Below, piece by piece: positions 5,205 through 5,926 of a DNA stretch of 5,926 bases. The DNA is from Pseudomonas sp. (GTDB lineage: Bacteria > Pseudomonadota > Gammaproteobacteria > Pseudomonadales > Pseudomonadaceae). The stretch lies in contig JAURXE010000301.1 of the NCBI GenBank assembly GCA_030654635.1, forward strand, positions 1 to 5,926. Direction: 5' to 3'. The notes beneath the pieces were generated by a model. It worked only from the letters and a program-made list of their open reading frames with translations. It was not told the DNA's origin and ran no database searches. The position numbers and the translations under genes were made by a program. The stretch's first letter is position 1. Each line of letters starts with the position of its first letter.

Positions 5205-5926
5205 TCAGCCTTGCGCGGTGCTGACCATTTTTCGCGCGTGTGCCAGCGACTCGTCGGTGAGGTCGACGCCGCCTAGCATGCGGGCGATCTCTTCGACTCG
5301 CTGTTCGCTCGCCAAGTGCGCGACGGCCGTATGGGTGGCATCGCTGCCGCGCGCCTTGTGCACAAATAGATGGTGATGGCCTTGGGCGGCCACCTGGGGT
5401 AGGTGGGTGACTGTGAGTACCTGGCCGCGTTCGCCGAGGCGCCGCAGCAGTTGCCCGACCACCTCGGCGGTAGGGCCGCCGATGCCAACGTCCACTTCAT
5501 CGAAGACCAGAGTGGGCACCCGTGAGGTTTGCGCAGTGATCACCTGAATCGCCAGACTGATGCGTGACAGTTCACCACCGGAGGCGACTTTGGCCAGGGC
5601 CTTGAGCGGCAGGCCGGGGTTGGCGCTGACCAGTAACTCCACCTGCTCGAGGCCTTGGGGGTGCGGCTCAGTAGCGCTGGTGCTGCGCAATTCAATATTG
5701 AAGCGTCCGCCGGGCATGCACAGTCGCTGGATTTCGGCATCTACGGCGGCGGCCAGTAAAGAGGCGGCGGCATGCCGCAGCTGGCTGAGTTCGCTGGCTT
5801 TTTCCTGGTAGTGACGGGCGTAAGCGGCCAGTTCCTCGGTCAGGCGTTCGGTGGCTTGATCGTCGGCATTCAGGCTTTCGAGTTCATCGAACAACTGCTG
5901 CTGCAGTGCGCCCAGTGCGCTCGGTT
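5205..5926 (-). CDS. recN: DNA repair protein RecN, C-terminal part only
   Basis: SMC-like ATPase that acts early in recombinational repair of double-strand breaks. Only the last 239 whole codons lie in the window; the frame stays open to the right edge, and the full protein is about 555-560 residues. The visible part covers the end of the coiled-coil (LFDELESLNADDQATERLTEEL and following) and the C-terminal ATPase half. That half has the ABC signature ASGGELSR (coded at 5562-5585), Walker B LVFDE (5496-5510) followed by VDVGIGG, and the switch histidine in THLPQVAAQ (5382-5408). The Walker A motif and promoter, where an SOS LexA box would be expected, lie outside. The gene is convergent with fur and shares its hairpin terminator. 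Confidence 0.96.
   Translation of the reverse strand, partial: PSALGALQQQLFDELESLNADDQATERLTEELAAYARHYQEKASELSQLRHAAASLLAAAVDAEIQRLCMPGGRFNIELRSTSATEPHPQGLEQVELLVSANPGLPLKALAKVASGGELSRISLAIQVITAQTSRVPTLVFDEVDVGIGGPTAEVVGQLLRRLGERGQVLTVTHLPQVAAQGHHHLFVHKARGSDATHTAVAHLASEQRVEEIARMLGGVDLTDESLAHARKMVSTAQG

Overview
This window looks like core chromosome of a Pseudomonas species (gammaproteobacterium). The evidence is the Pseudomonas-type sequence of LldR, RatA, SmpB, OmlA/BamE and Fur, together with the gene order lldP < > lldR, smpB <, ratA > rnfH >, omlA/bamE <, fur >, recN <. From memory, this matches the order of the PA4763-PA4770 block of P. aeruginosa. Base composition is fairly high in G+C. 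I see no insertion sequence, phage gene, tRNA, rRNA, CRISPR array or other sign of recent transfer.

Left part (1-2571): the lactate-use locus. A nearly complete L-lactate permease gene (lldP, minus strand, 3' end cut by the window edge) is divergent from the GntR/FadR-type regulator lldR. The 291-bp gap holds a perfect 10+1+10 palindrome of the FadR/PdhR/LldR operator type. It lies just downstream of a good sigma70 promoter for lldP, and a weaker divergent promoter candidate for lldR overlaps it. This fits lactate-relieved repression of the permease with autoregulation of lldR.

Middle part (2572-4098): the trans-translation protein gene smpB (minus strand) is convergent with lldR and divergent from the overlapping pair ratA-rnfH. 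A TATAAT box ends only 8 nt before the smpB ATG and no Shine-Dalgarno is present, so smpB may be translated from a leaderless or nearly leaderless mRNA. The ratA-rnfH pair ends at a strong bidirectional hairpin terminator.

Right part (4099-5926): the outer-membrane assembly lipoprotein gene bamE (omlA, minus strand) is divergent from the iron regulator gene fur. After fur comes an unusually long, 25-bp-stem hairpin shared with the convergent recN gene, of which only the C-terminal ~240 codons are in the window.

The genes are ordinary housekeeping and catabolic genes and I found no convincing undescribed system. The items most worth a second look are regulatory: the overlapping lldP/lldR control region, the possible leaderless smpB transcript, the long fur/recN hairpin, and a hairpin that would hide the lldP ribosome-binding site.
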